Assembly: GCA_003222245.1 (NCBI GenBank)
Contig: QHVH01000013.1
Span: 62,001 to 126,000, forward strand
DNA: 64,000 bases
Source of the DNA: Blastocatellia bacterium AA13
GTDB lineage: Bacteria; Acidobacteriota; Blastocatellia; UBA7656
Reading direction: 5' to 3'
Position numbers and translations under genes: made by a program. A model generated the notes under the pieces. The model was given only the letters and a program-made list of their open reading frames with translations, searched no databases and was not told where the DNA came from. Positions 34,801 to 42,334 of this stretch are shown in pieces. Position 1 is the stretch's first letter; each line of letters starts with the position of its first letter.

Positions 34801-35189
34801 CCGAACCGACCGGCCGGCCCTTCGCCGGCTACTTCGGTCCCAAAGTCGTCCTGCAAAACTGGCGCTCTGCATCGAACGCAGAGATGTTTCCGGCGGGCTT
34901 CAAAGCGTTGGGGCTCGGCAAGACGATTGGAACCCCGACGATGGGAGCTGTGATCGGAACCGGGAGCTACTCTCTGATAGACGGATCTACGGTCCGCACT
35001 CCGGGAGTGGGTGTGTTCCTGGCCGATCAGAAGCACACAAACATGGAGAACTACGGCGTGCGTCCCGACATCCTGATCGAAAACACGCCCGAAGACAACC
35101 TGGCCGGCCGCGATCGTCAGTTGGAGACCGCGGTTCAAGAGCTGATCAAGGAGATCGGTCCAAAGAGTCAGCAGGCGAAGAAAGAGTAG
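31854..35189 (+). CDS. Secreted tricorn-like S41 protease
   Basis: 1111 residues with a strong ribosome site (GGGAGGAG) and a signal peptide (MKRLVTLVFAFLACIPAAALG). The N-terminal 650 residues are repeated TolB/WD40-like blades such as YPRFSPDGKWIAFSSDRNGN and PEYSPDGKWIVFISDRSGRE, making two beta-propellers that gate substrate access in tricorn. A PDZ domain follows (about 835-925; VTHVYEGGPADKDWVKVHTG) and then the S41 core with MIIDQRWNGGGNIEQELL and the catalytic Ser in WRSASNAEMFP, ending in GTPTMGAVIGTGSY. Gly/Ala-rich insertions (about 505-515, 645-655, 685-710) interrupt the propeller. It probably degrades peptides in the periplasm. Convergent with the HXXEE gene. Confidence 0.92.
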   Translation: MKRLVTLVFAFLACIPAAALGREAKLVRYPHYHNGRVAFTYLGDIWTADENGQNVRRLTVHKARDIYPRFSPDGKWIAFSSDRNGNLDVFIIPAEGGATKQLTFHSADDTVLGWNPDSKSVLFASNRGEDFMGKLYTIGIDGGMERSAGSDMGVWGCYSPDGKKLAINRKGQVYWRKYYRGAYQTDVTVMDIAAKKFTDVTDFDGEDSWPMWSTDGHIYFVSDRDGNGLTNLWRVPEAGGKAEKISSFKSGDVRWPAMSSDGKTIVFEHDFGLWKMDVSSHKVSEIKLDIAADVQENLAEYRDFTSQADDYDLAPSGRRVVFSIHGEIFTAPTEEGDLHQITDNPARDKDPEYSPDGKWIVFISDRSGREELYIVSSDGIGEPQKITNFDTLKFGFSWSPDSKEIAFNSSDNKLRKYTVDSKQTIEITSSNYGNISTPVWSPDSKWIAYSKADSSRTNDVYLIPAAGGEERKITFDSSSDNNPRFTPDGRKIYFVRNESGGGRGGGGAGGDQLTTQLYSVTLDREEHDPADPEDRPQVDAADAGGAAGRAQQQRNQPPREVKVDWAGLKRRTRQVTRMPFAVFNYAIAPDSRTIVFATTEPAGLRNVPVIYSIQEDGRRLTRLASGSAPEADGEGGPPGGGGGFGGAISRFEFSRDGRTVFFKEGTGIYSVTMPGGGGAAAAGAPAFAGGGRGAGAAAAATGGGEGGRRRVNFVAKVKIDLPAEWAEMFDDAWRTMKYRFYDPQMHGKNWDAAREKYQPLVQHVGERHELINIINEMIGELNASHTGAAVGGGRGQRGDESRAVTMHLGVELEADNQAGRYKVTHVYEGGPADKDWVKVHTGDYLISIGGRSVKAGDNYWELLNHRLNRKIEVAFNGKPTEEGAVKSRLEPISAQAYGQLRYERWVAQRRELVDKASNGRVGYLHIQAMNPPSLRKFEKELREFRNKEAMIIDQRWNGGGNIEQELLAILVQREYQIWAPRGTEPTGRPFAGYFGPKVVLQNWRSASNAEMFPAGFKALGLGKTIGTPTMGAVIGTGSYSLIDGSTVRTPGVGVFLADQKHTNMENYGVRPDILIENTPEDNLAGRDRQLETAVQELIKEIGPKSQQAKKE

Positions 35190-35208
35190 TTGTAAGCTGA
35201 AGCTGGGA

Positions 35209-35249
35209 CGGATGAACACGGAGCCGAATCGATACTCCGTGTTCATCCG
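35209..35249. terminator. Bidirectional hairpin between convergent genes
   Basis: CGGATGAACACGGAG (35209-35223) and CTCCGTGTTCATCCG (35235-35249) form a perfect 15-bp stem with an 11-base loop, placed 20 bases after the protease stop and just past the end of the opposing gene. No long T-run follows, so termination in either direction may be only partial. Confidence 0.6.
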
Positions 35250-35253
35250 CTTC

Positions 35254-35763
35254 TTAGAAGCTCCCGGAAAGTACTATCAGCGCCGGCAACCCGACGGCGT
35301 GAATCAACAGCCCGATCGGAAACAGCATTACCATCGCTCGACCTTCCATCCACTCTTCTTTATAAGCCCGGCGCAATAGGTAAATCGAGAACGGTAGATT
35401 CAGAAGCAGGGCTGTGGCCAGGCCCGGCGCATACCCATTCATTAGAATCGCCATCGTTATGTGAGCGAATACGTTGATCAGCATTACAACCTGAACACCT
35501 AACAAGAGAGGAACGCCTCGACCATCTCGACGCTTCAGTCGGCCGAACGAGGCAATCATATAAGGAATCGCCGTAACAATAATCAGCGATGTAAGAAACT
35601 GCTTATAGCTGATCGCCGGGAGCAGTGTCTGAAGCGGGCCCGGTATCGACCCGTTTCTTGCCTGCAAGAACCTCGGCATAAACAGCGCTTCTTCCAGATT
35701 ATGAATAGCGACGACCACTGGAATCAGCCAGAGAAGCGCTCTTCTGCTCATACGATTTTTCAA
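35254..35763 (-). CDS. HXXEE-type small membrane protein
   Basis: 169 residues with about five hydrophobic helices. The first helix ends in VVAIHNLEEALFMP, which carries the H-x-x-E-E signature that gives the family its name; further helices include FLTSLIIVTAIPYMIASFG and VVMLINVFAHITMAILM. The conserved His and Glu residues within the membrane could bind a metal, but no activity is established. It ends very close to the hairpin at 35209-35249. Confidence 0.75.
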   Translation of the reverse strand: MKNRMSRRALLWLIPVVVAIHNLEEALFMPRFLQARNGSIPGPLQTLLPAISYKQFLTSLIIVTAIPYMIASFGRLKRRDGRGVPLLLGVQVVMLINVFAHITMAILMNGYAPGLATALLLNLPFSIYLLRRAYKEEWMEGRAMVMLFPIGLLIHAVGLPALIVLSGSF

Positions 35764-35780
35764 TTGTTAATCTCGGCGCC

Positions 35781-36132
35781 TCAGATGTACAAATCCGAAG
35801 CGGCATGCCACTCGTGAGCGATGTTTCTCATGATCAGGGCATGATCAAATTCCGCGCTTCCATTCGGGAAATTCGCTTCGTCGGCAAAGTAGCTCGAATG
35901 AACGCGCTCGACATCCAATGGCTCAACCCGCCATTCAGCGGTTTGAAGCCGCATTCCATCGAGGCGATTCGTATCGCTCGAGACGAATGAGACAAATGCC
36001 GGCGATGGCCTTTCCGTCGTGAAGCTTCGGCCGAAACCGAGTTGGAAGAATATCTTCTATCGCCGATGGCTCAACTCTGAAATTCACCAGGATGCGGCGG
36101 CGGATTATTCCTTCGATGACAGGTACTTTCAT
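35781..36132 (-). pseudogene. DUF2071-family gene with large internal deletion
   Basis: The minus strand encodes the start of a DUF2071 protein (MKVPVIEGIIRRRILVNFRV, then EPSAIEDILPTRFRPKLHDG and KAIAGICLIRLERYE), which stops at 35935. In another frame, starting about 35954 and running to 35781, it encodes the end of the same family: AEWRVEPLDVERVHSSYFAD, NFPNGSAEFDHALIMRNIAH and EWHAASDLYI. Intact members are around 230-250 residues, so 100 or more central residues are missing and the frame is shifted. An upstream GGAG and a good ATG remain. As with the phosphohexomutase, this is either a decayed gene or an assembly deletion. Confidence 0.7.
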
Positions 36133-36359
36133 TGTTCTCCAAAGGTGGAGGGGGAAGTCGGCATGCCCTATAGTAGCAGCTTTATCAACATCGCCAACGG
36201 TCTCGGTGTTGCCTTGATTCTAGATGTATGATTCTGGCGGTATTCAGAAATGACAACCCTGGGAATATGATATCGCCAGGCAAACTCCTGCCCTTGATCG
36301 TCACCTGAAAGGCCCTTTGTTGAAGCTCCGTCATGCCGGTGCTATCATTTTTCGCAATC

Positions 36360-37793
36360 ATGCAATGCGTTACCGCGATCTCAAGTCTCAGGTCATTAAT
36401 ACTATCAACATTGTTGATCGCAATGTCGGCGTCAGCTCAACCCCTTGCAGGATTCCATAATCAGAGCGACAAAGCTGCCGCATTCTACGAACAAGGACAA
36501 GCGGCTCAGCAGCGGGGAGACAATCAATCAGCAATCCTTCTTTATTCGAAAGCCATCGAAGCCGATCAGACCCTCTTCCAGCCGTACTACCAGCGAGCGA
36601 TCGCGTTGATGGCGCTGGATCGCGCTTCGCAGGCCGAAGCCGATTTGAAAAAGGTACTCGAGCTCAATCCAAACTTCGCGAAAGCCCACAAAGCCCTCGG
36701 CCAGTTAATGCTCGACCAGGGGAAGACCGAAGACGCGAAGCGTGAATTCGCACGCGCGCTCGAGATCGATCCGAAGCTTGCCGGCGTGAGGATGTATTTC
36801 GCGAGCGCGCTGCTTAAAACAAACGAGCCCGCTGCCGCCATCGAGCAACTGAGAACCGCGATTCAGCAAGGTGAAGTCAAGGCGCTGACCTATGCATTGC
36901 TGGGACTCGGCGAAGAAAGGACGGGCAAAAGCCCCGAAGCCTTCGAGGATTATTCTCGCTCCATCAAATTAAATCCGGAGGAGCCCATAGCGCGAGAAGG
37001 CCGCGCTCGCCTTATGGAAGCAAAAGGTGAGTTGGCCAAAGCCATTGAGGATTACACGATCCTCTATCGAGTTCAGCCTTCTCCGGAACTCGCCCTGAAA
37101 CTGGCCGCTGTCCACGCGAAAGCCGGTCAACCGCAGGCGTCGATAAACATCTATCGCGAGCATCTACGGCTCCATCCGGAAGACTTCACAATCAGGGCCG
37201 AGATGATGACGCTGATGTCCGAAAACGGCCAAAAGGATCAGGCGGCCCGCGATCTCGCCGCTCTTATCAATGCACAGCCCGCCAACGCGAAGGTGGTCTG
37301 TTTCGCGGGCGACTTTTACGCTAACGAGAATCCGGAGGCGGCCTCCGGTTATTACCGCCGCGCCGTGGAACTGGAGCCAAAGAATAACGAGGCGCGAGCC
37401 AAGTACGGAGCGTCGCTGGTGCGCTCTCGGCAGTTTGACGCCGCGCTGCCGGTTTTGAGCGAAGCGATATCGCGAGACTCAGGAAACTATCAGGCGCACG
37501 CGAGTCTCGGTACGGCTCTGTTCGAGTTGAAGCGCTATCCCGAGGCCGCCGCCGAGTTCATATGGATCGTGCGCGCAAAGCCCGAGCTTGCGACCGGCTA
37601 CTACTTTCTTGCTATCTCCCTTGACCGCATCGGCGACTGCGACCAGGCTCTTCGGTGTTATCGAGAGTTCACGAAAAAGGCCGGCACGCAATCGGCAAGA
37701 GAGATGGACGACGCAAGGATTCGAGTGAGCTTGCTGGAAAAGCTCGCCAAAGAAGGCCGCTGCAAGCCATTGCCAAAGGGCAAAGCGAAATGA
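36360..37793 (+). CDS. Secreted TPR protein
   Basis: About 477 residues; the start at 36360 (MQCVTAISSLRSLIL) gives a compact signal peptide ending in MSASAQP, while an ATG at 36333 adds nine residues. From residue 35 on it is a string of about eleven TPR motifs (for example AAAFYEQGQAAQQRGDNQSA and AKAHKALGQLMLDQGKTEDA). A Lys-rich tail ends the protein. It overlaps the next gene by four bases (ATGA), so the two form an operon. As an exported superhelical scaffold it probably binds another envelope protein; no catalytic domain is present. Confidence 0.8.
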   Translation: MQCVTAISSLRSLILSTLLIAMSASAQPLAGFHNQSDKAAAFYEQGQAAQQRGDNQSAILLYSKAIEADQTLFQPYYQRAIALMALDRASQAEADLKKVLELNPNFAKAHKALGQLMLDQGKTEDAKREFARALEIDPKLAGVRMYFASALLKTNEPAAAIEQLRTAIQQGEVKALTYALLGLGEERTGKSPEAFEDYSRSIKLNPEEPIAREGRARLMEAKGELAKAIEDYTILYRVQPSPELALKLAAVHAKAGQPQASINIYREHLRLHPEDFTIRAEMMTLMSENGQKDQAARDLAALINAQPANAKVVCFAGDFYANENPEAASGYYRRAVELEPKNNEARAKYGASLVRSRQFDAALPVLSEAISRDSGNYQAHASLGTALFELKRYPEAAAEFIWIVRAKPELATGYYFLAISLDRIGDCDQALRCYREFTKKAGTQSAREMDDARIRVSLLEKLAKEGRCKPLPKGKAK

Positions 37794-38884
37794 CCACTTT
37801 GCGGCAAAGACAGACCTCGTCGATTATCCTCTTACTGATTTCGCTGTTGCTGAGTTGCTGCGCGATCGCGCTGGCTTCTCAATCCAAACAGGAGCAAGTG
37901 CCTGCTCCGCCGCTGCCCGAAGACCCTACTCCGCTCATTGAGCTCGTTACGGAAGCCGAGCGCGCATCGCTTGCAAAGGCTCACGAGCCCAAAAAGGCGG
38001 TGGAAGCGTTGCTCGCGATCGCGGATGCACATCTCGCGCTCGCCCTCCCCGCGATCCAGGCCGATGATTACAAAAAGTCTGAACGCGAGCTGGATATCTA
38101 TCGAAAAGCCATTGGAGAAGCGGCCTCGACCGCTTTTTCCAGCGAGGAAGGCAAGCGAAAGCTCGCGAAAAAAGTCGAGATGAAGCTGCACGATCACATA
38201 AGAGTACTAGAGCAGATCGACTTGCGATTTCCTCTCGAACGCGAGGCCTTCGCGGCGGCGGCGCTCGATCAGGCAAAGCATCTCAGAATCAAAATGCTGA
38301 ACGAGGCGTTCGCGTCGGATGTGTTGAAGGATTCACCTGAAGGCGATCAGCCTTCGGTCAAGAAGAAGGGCTCCGGATTCTATTTCATCCAGCCTGCGCG
38401 GTCGCTTTCTCGAACGCAATTGCTTTCCGGCGACTATCTCACCGAAGGAGAGGACAACCATGTTCGAGAGGCGCAGCAGATCGACGCGCGAGTTCGAGTA
38501 TTCGTGAAGATTGCCGACCGGCGGTTGAGCGCACTTTCGGGAAAGCTCCCAGAGACAACCGACAAGAAAGAGATCAAGCGACGTGAAGAGGAAACGCGAG
38601 AGTGGGGCGCGCTTCCAACCCTTAGCCGTTTGGAATTGCTGACACACTACAGACGAGCTATTGAAGAAGGGATGGCCAAGCTCGAAGATGCGTACGAGCG
38701 AAACCCAAAGGCATCGACAATCCCTCGCGCGCTCCAACATCTAAAGGAGTCAACTGAACGCCAACTGCAAACGCTGAAGTCGCTTCAAGTCGATACAGAA
38801 GCCGAAAAGGGCGCGCTGTCGCGCGCCATCTCCGCCGCGGAAACCGCTCTGGACGGGGTCAAAGACGCGCTCAAGCCAAAGTAG
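37790..38884 (+). CDS. Secreted helical protein of unknown function
   Basis: 364 residues from the ATG that overlaps the stop of the TPR gene. The N-terminus (TTLRQRQTSSIILLLISLLL, then SCCAIALASQ) is a signal peptide, possibly of a lipoprotein given the Cys pair near its end. The rest is highly charged and helical with heptad-like stretches, for example REEETREWGALPTLSRLELL and HLKESTERQLQTLKSLQ, suggesting coiled coils. I do not recognise a family. Translational coupling with the secreted TPR gene suggests the two proteins act together in the periplasm. Confidence 0.7.
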   Translation: MTTLRQRQTSSIILLLISLLLSCCAIALASQSKQEQVPAPPLPEDPTPLIELVTEAERASLAKAHEPKKAVEALLAIADAHLALALPAIQADDYKKSERELDIYRKAIGEAASTAFSSEEGKRKLAKKVEMKLHDHIRVLEQIDLRFPLEREAFAAAALDQAKHLRIKMLNEAFASDVLKDSPEGDQPSVKKKGSGFYFIQPARSLSRTQLLSGDYLTEGEDNHVREAQQIDARVRVFVKIADRRLSALSGKLPETTDKKEIKRREEETREWGALPTLSRLELLTHYRRAIEEGMAKLEDAYERNPKASTIPRALQHLKESTERQLQTLKSLQVDTEAEKGALSRAISAAETALDGVKDALKPK

Positions 38885-38972
38885 AGCAGCGGGCCGCCCA
38901 TAAGATCCGCTCAACGGGATTAAACAAAGCACCCACCTATTATTAACGGAGCACCCACCTATAATCGGCGTG

Positions 38973-41900
38973 CTACGCCTTGCTCAGGGAAAGCACGATG
39001 GACTCGTCGCCGAGTTTGATCTTCTTGCCGTTTTCAACCGACTCCCTCCGCGTAATCTCGAGGGCAAGTGTCTCTTCGCCGAGATAAGGTGCGTGCGCGG
39101 AAACCGCCGCCGCCATTTCGTCGCTTGCGGCATAGGCGATTCGAATGCGATCCGATACATCGAGGCCGACTTCCTTGCGAAGATTCTGAATCTGGCGAAC
39201 CAGATCGCGGACGAGACCCTCTCGAATCAACTCAGTATCCAGTTGCGTTGAAAGCGCTACCAGAAAGCCGCCGCCTTCTGAAATTTGCCATCCGGGCTCG
39301 GGGGTCTTTTCGATGACAATGTCTTCAGCCGTGAGATTGATCGGCTCGCCTCCAGCCTCCAGCACGATCGGCTCTCCCCGTTTCAACACTGCTTCTATCT
39401 CCGCCGGAGCCTTCTTCGACAACCCTTCTTGCAGTGACGCGAATAGTCTTCCGAATTTTGGCTTTCCGGTCTTTGCCTCGAGCCTTGAGGTCAAGCTATA
39501 GAGATTGGCAGCCGAGTCGACGAATCCGGCCTCTTTGATATTGAGCTCGTCCGTTATCAGCGAAAGGAACGGCTGCACCTCGCCGGGCAAATTTTTGTCG
39601 GCGGCGACAACCCGTATTTCGCGAAGCGGCTGCCGCACCTTCATCCCCGCCTTGTTGCGAGCCGAGTGGCCCTGTTCAACCAGATCTAAAATGGCGTCCA
39701 TGCCGCGCAATAATTTTTCATCGACCGCAAGCGCGCCGGCCTTGGGAAACTCGCAATGATGAACGCTAACCGGAGCGCTCGAATCGTAGGCTCTCACCAA
39801 CTCTTGATACATCGCTTCCGTCGCGAACGGAACAACGGGCGTAAGCAGCTTGATCGCGGTTACAAGACACTCCCAGAGCGTCTGATACGCGGCGAGCTTA
39901 TCAGAGTCGTCTTCGCTCTTCCAAAATCGGCGGCGGCTGCGGCGCAGATACCACCGCGATAATGCATCAATAAATTTTGATACGTCACGCATGAACAGAT
40001 GAATGCTGTACCGCGAGTAGTTCAGATGCGCGCTTTCGATGAGCTTTTGAAGACGGCTCAAAATCCAGCGATCCAGTTCGCTCCGCGAGTCGTATGGCGC
40101 AAGCTGCGTCAATGGATCGAACTTATCGATTCGAGCATAAGTGAGAAAGAACTCGTACACGTTCCACAACACCAGAAATTCGCGGCGGGCGTCGTGGATC
40201 TTGTGCCATCCGAAGCGCAGATCGTATTCGGGATTGTGAGAGGCATAGAGCCAGCGCATGGCATCCGCGCCTTCTCTTTCGGCAGCCTCGTTGAACTCGA
40301 TTGCGTTGCCCTTGCTCTTATGCATCTCCTCGCCCTTCTCGTCCTTCATCAGGCGATAGCCGAACATAACCTTGAACGGCGGGCGTTTTTCCATCACGGC
40401 GCTCATAGCAAGGATCGAGTAAAACCAGTTTCGAAACTGGCCGGGGAAGCTTTCCGAAATCCAATCCGCCGGAAACCACTTCTCCCAATATGCGCGATCC
40501 GTGTTGTACTTCATCGTTGAGTACGGAACTATCCCCGCATCGAGCCATGGATTGCCGACATCCAGGATTCGACTGACCTTCGAGCCGCACTTCGCACATT
40601 CGATCTTGACCGCGTCCACCCACGGGCGATGCGGAGTATGTCCCTCGAATTCCTCCCAGCCTTTGACGGCCCGCTGCTTCAACTCTTCGCGGCTGCCCAT
40701 TACTTCTACCGAGTTGCACTGATGACAGTGATAGATCGGCAGCGCCAATCCCCAATAGCGTTTTTTAGAGATCATCCAATCGCGCATATTGGTCAGCCAT
40801 TCAATCTCGAGCTGTTGGCCGACCTCGGGAATCCAGCCCGTCTGCTTTGTCACGTCGATGATGTCGTACCGCAGCGTATCCATGCTGATGTACCACTCGT
40901 CGACCAGTCGAAACAGCAACTGGGTTTTGCACCGCCAGCAGATCGGATACGCGTGCTTGTATTCTTCCGTGCGATAAAGCAGCCCCTTTTCTTTCACCGC
41001 GCGAATGATTTTCTTTGGAACGGCCGAGGCTTCTTCACCCGTGAATTGACCGAAGCCTTCAACAAAGACTCCGCTTTCGTCGATGGGAGCGATCGTAGCA
41101 AGCTTGAACTCCTTGCCAAGTTCAAAGTCCTCCTTGCCGCACCCTGGAGCGATGTGCACGATTCCTGTGCCTTCCGATGTGCTGACCTCTTTCCACGGAA
41201 TAACCCGATGCTCGACCCCGTTTTGAACAGGCAGTTCGTCGAACGGACCGTCGTACGTCCAGCCGACCATCTCCGAACCGGGAAGCTCGCCGAGAACCTC
41301 GAACGGTCCTTGAGCGCTCATCACCGTCTCCATTCGCTCTTTAATTAGATAGTAGATGTCCGAGCCCTGCCTCACCTTCACATAAGTCAGATCCGGATGA
41401 ACCGCGGCGGCGACGTTGGATGTGAGCGTCCAGGGTGTGGTCGTCCAGGCGAGCAGGTATTCGTTCTCACGACCTCTGAGCGGAAAACGGACCGTCGGCG
41501 AAGTATGTGTGACCTCTGGCCGCTCCTCGTTCGAGATTTCGTGTTGAGAGATGCCGGTTCCGCAGCGAGGGCACCATGGCATCGAGTCCCAGCCGTGATA
41601 GAGATAGCCGCGTTCGTGACAGCGCTTCAAGAACTGCCAGATCGTGTAGTTGTTCTCCTCGGACATCGTGAAATAGGAGTTGTCCCAATCCATCCAATAT
41701 CCGAGTCGAATTGACTGATTCGACTGAATTCCGGCGAACTTGAGAACACGTTCCTTGCACTTCTCCACGAACGACCCGATTCCGTAGGCTTCGATATCTC
41801 GCTTCGACTTGAACCCGAGTTCTTTCTCTACTTCGACCTCGACCCAGAGCCCCTGACAGTCGAACCCGTTTTGATAACGGAGCTCGTGCCCGCACATCGC

Positions 41901-42101
41901 CTGATAACGTTGAAACAGATCTTTATAAGTGCGTCCCCAGGCATGATGAACGCCCATTGGGTTATTGGCCGTAATAGGCCCGTCGAGAAAGGACCACTTG
42001 GGCTTGCCGCGGTTCAGTTCTACCAGCTTCTCGAAGCACCGCTCCCGCTCCCAGAAGGCCAGGATGTTACGTTCTAATTCAGGAAAGTTGATATTCGCCA
42101 A
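38973..42101 (-). CDS. ileS: Isoleucyl-tRNA synthetase
   Basis: 1042 residues. Order of domains: catalytic core with the HIGH-equivalent GVHHAWGRTYKDLF (HHAW instead of HxGH), an editing domain with WTTTPWTLTSNVAAAV near residue 220, the return to the core with PLPIYHC-type Cys-containing loops (ALPIYHCHQCNS and IECAKCGSK), the KMSKS-equivalent MHKSKGNAI near 590, the anticodon-binding helices and a C-terminal domain. Both class I signatures deviate from the textbook form, yet the overall layout and length fit the eukaryote-like type 2 IleRS group. Type 2 enzymes often resist mupirocin; whether this one does cannot be told. It is a single gene with about 230 bases to the next. Confidence 0.92.
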   Translation of the reverse strand: MANINFPELERNILAFWERERCFEKLVELNRGKPKWSFLDGPITANNPMGVHHAWGRTYKDLFQRYQAMCGHELRYQNGFDCQGLWVEVEVEKELGFKSKRDIEAYGIGSFVEKCKERVLKFAGIQSNQSIRLGYWMDWDNSYFTMSEENNYTIWQFLKRCHERGYLYHGWDSMPWCPRCGTGISQHEISNEERPEVTHTSPTVRFPLRGRENEYLLAWTTTPWTLTSNVAAAVHPDLTYVKVRQGSDIYYLIKERMETVMSAQGPFEVLGELPGSEMVGWTYDGPFDELPVQNGVEHRVIPWKEVSTSEGTGIVHIAPGCGKEDFELGKEFKLATIAPIDESGVFVEGFGQFTGEEASAVPKKIIRAVKEKGLLYRTEEYKHAYPICWRCKTQLLFRLVDEWYISMDTLRYDIIDVTKQTGWIPEVGQQLEIEWLTNMRDWMISKKRYWGLALPIYHCHQCNSVEVMGSREELKQRAVKGWEEFEGHTPHRPWVDAVKIECAKCGSKVSRILDVGNPWLDAGIVPYSTMKYNTDRAYWEKWFPADWISESFPGQFRNWFYSILAMSAVMEKRPPFKVMFGYRLMKDEKGEEMHKSKGNAIEFNEAAEREGADAMRWLYASHNPEYDLRFGWHKIHDARREFLVLWNVYEFFLTYARIDKFDPLTQLAPYDSRSELDRWILSRLQKLIESAHLNYSRYSIHLFMRDVSKFIDALSRWYLRRSRRRFWKSEDDSDKLAAYQTLWECLVTAIKLLTPVVPFATEAMYQELVRAYDSSAPVSVHHCEFPKAGALAVDEKLLRGMDAILDLVEQGHSARNKAGMKVRQPLREIRVVAADKNLPGEVQPFLSLITDELNIKEAGFVDSAANLYSLTSRLEAKTGKPKFGRLFASLQEGLSKKAPAEIEAVLKRGEPIVLEAGGEPINLTAEDIVIEKTPEPGWQISEGGGFLVALSTQLDTELIREGLVRDLVRQIQNLRKEVGLDVSDRIRIAYAASDEMAAAVSAHAPYLGEETLALEITRRESVENGKKIKLGDESIVLSLSKA

Positions 42102-42334
42102 TGCCAGCTCCTTCGACGTTGCTAGAGAGGCTTTCCGCTATACAAACCTCTCTTTCAGAAAACAAACAATATCGCTCATGAAACGCGCATTGGCAATCGG
42201 CTAAAAGGACGGATAAAGTTACGGAACAGTCCGCAGGCGCTGTGTGAAGGCGTCAGCGTCTTCTTATACATGGATGCAAGATTGGGCTGCTCGGTGTACG
42301 CAGTAGCCTGGAGTCACGCGTTGAAAGCCTTCGC

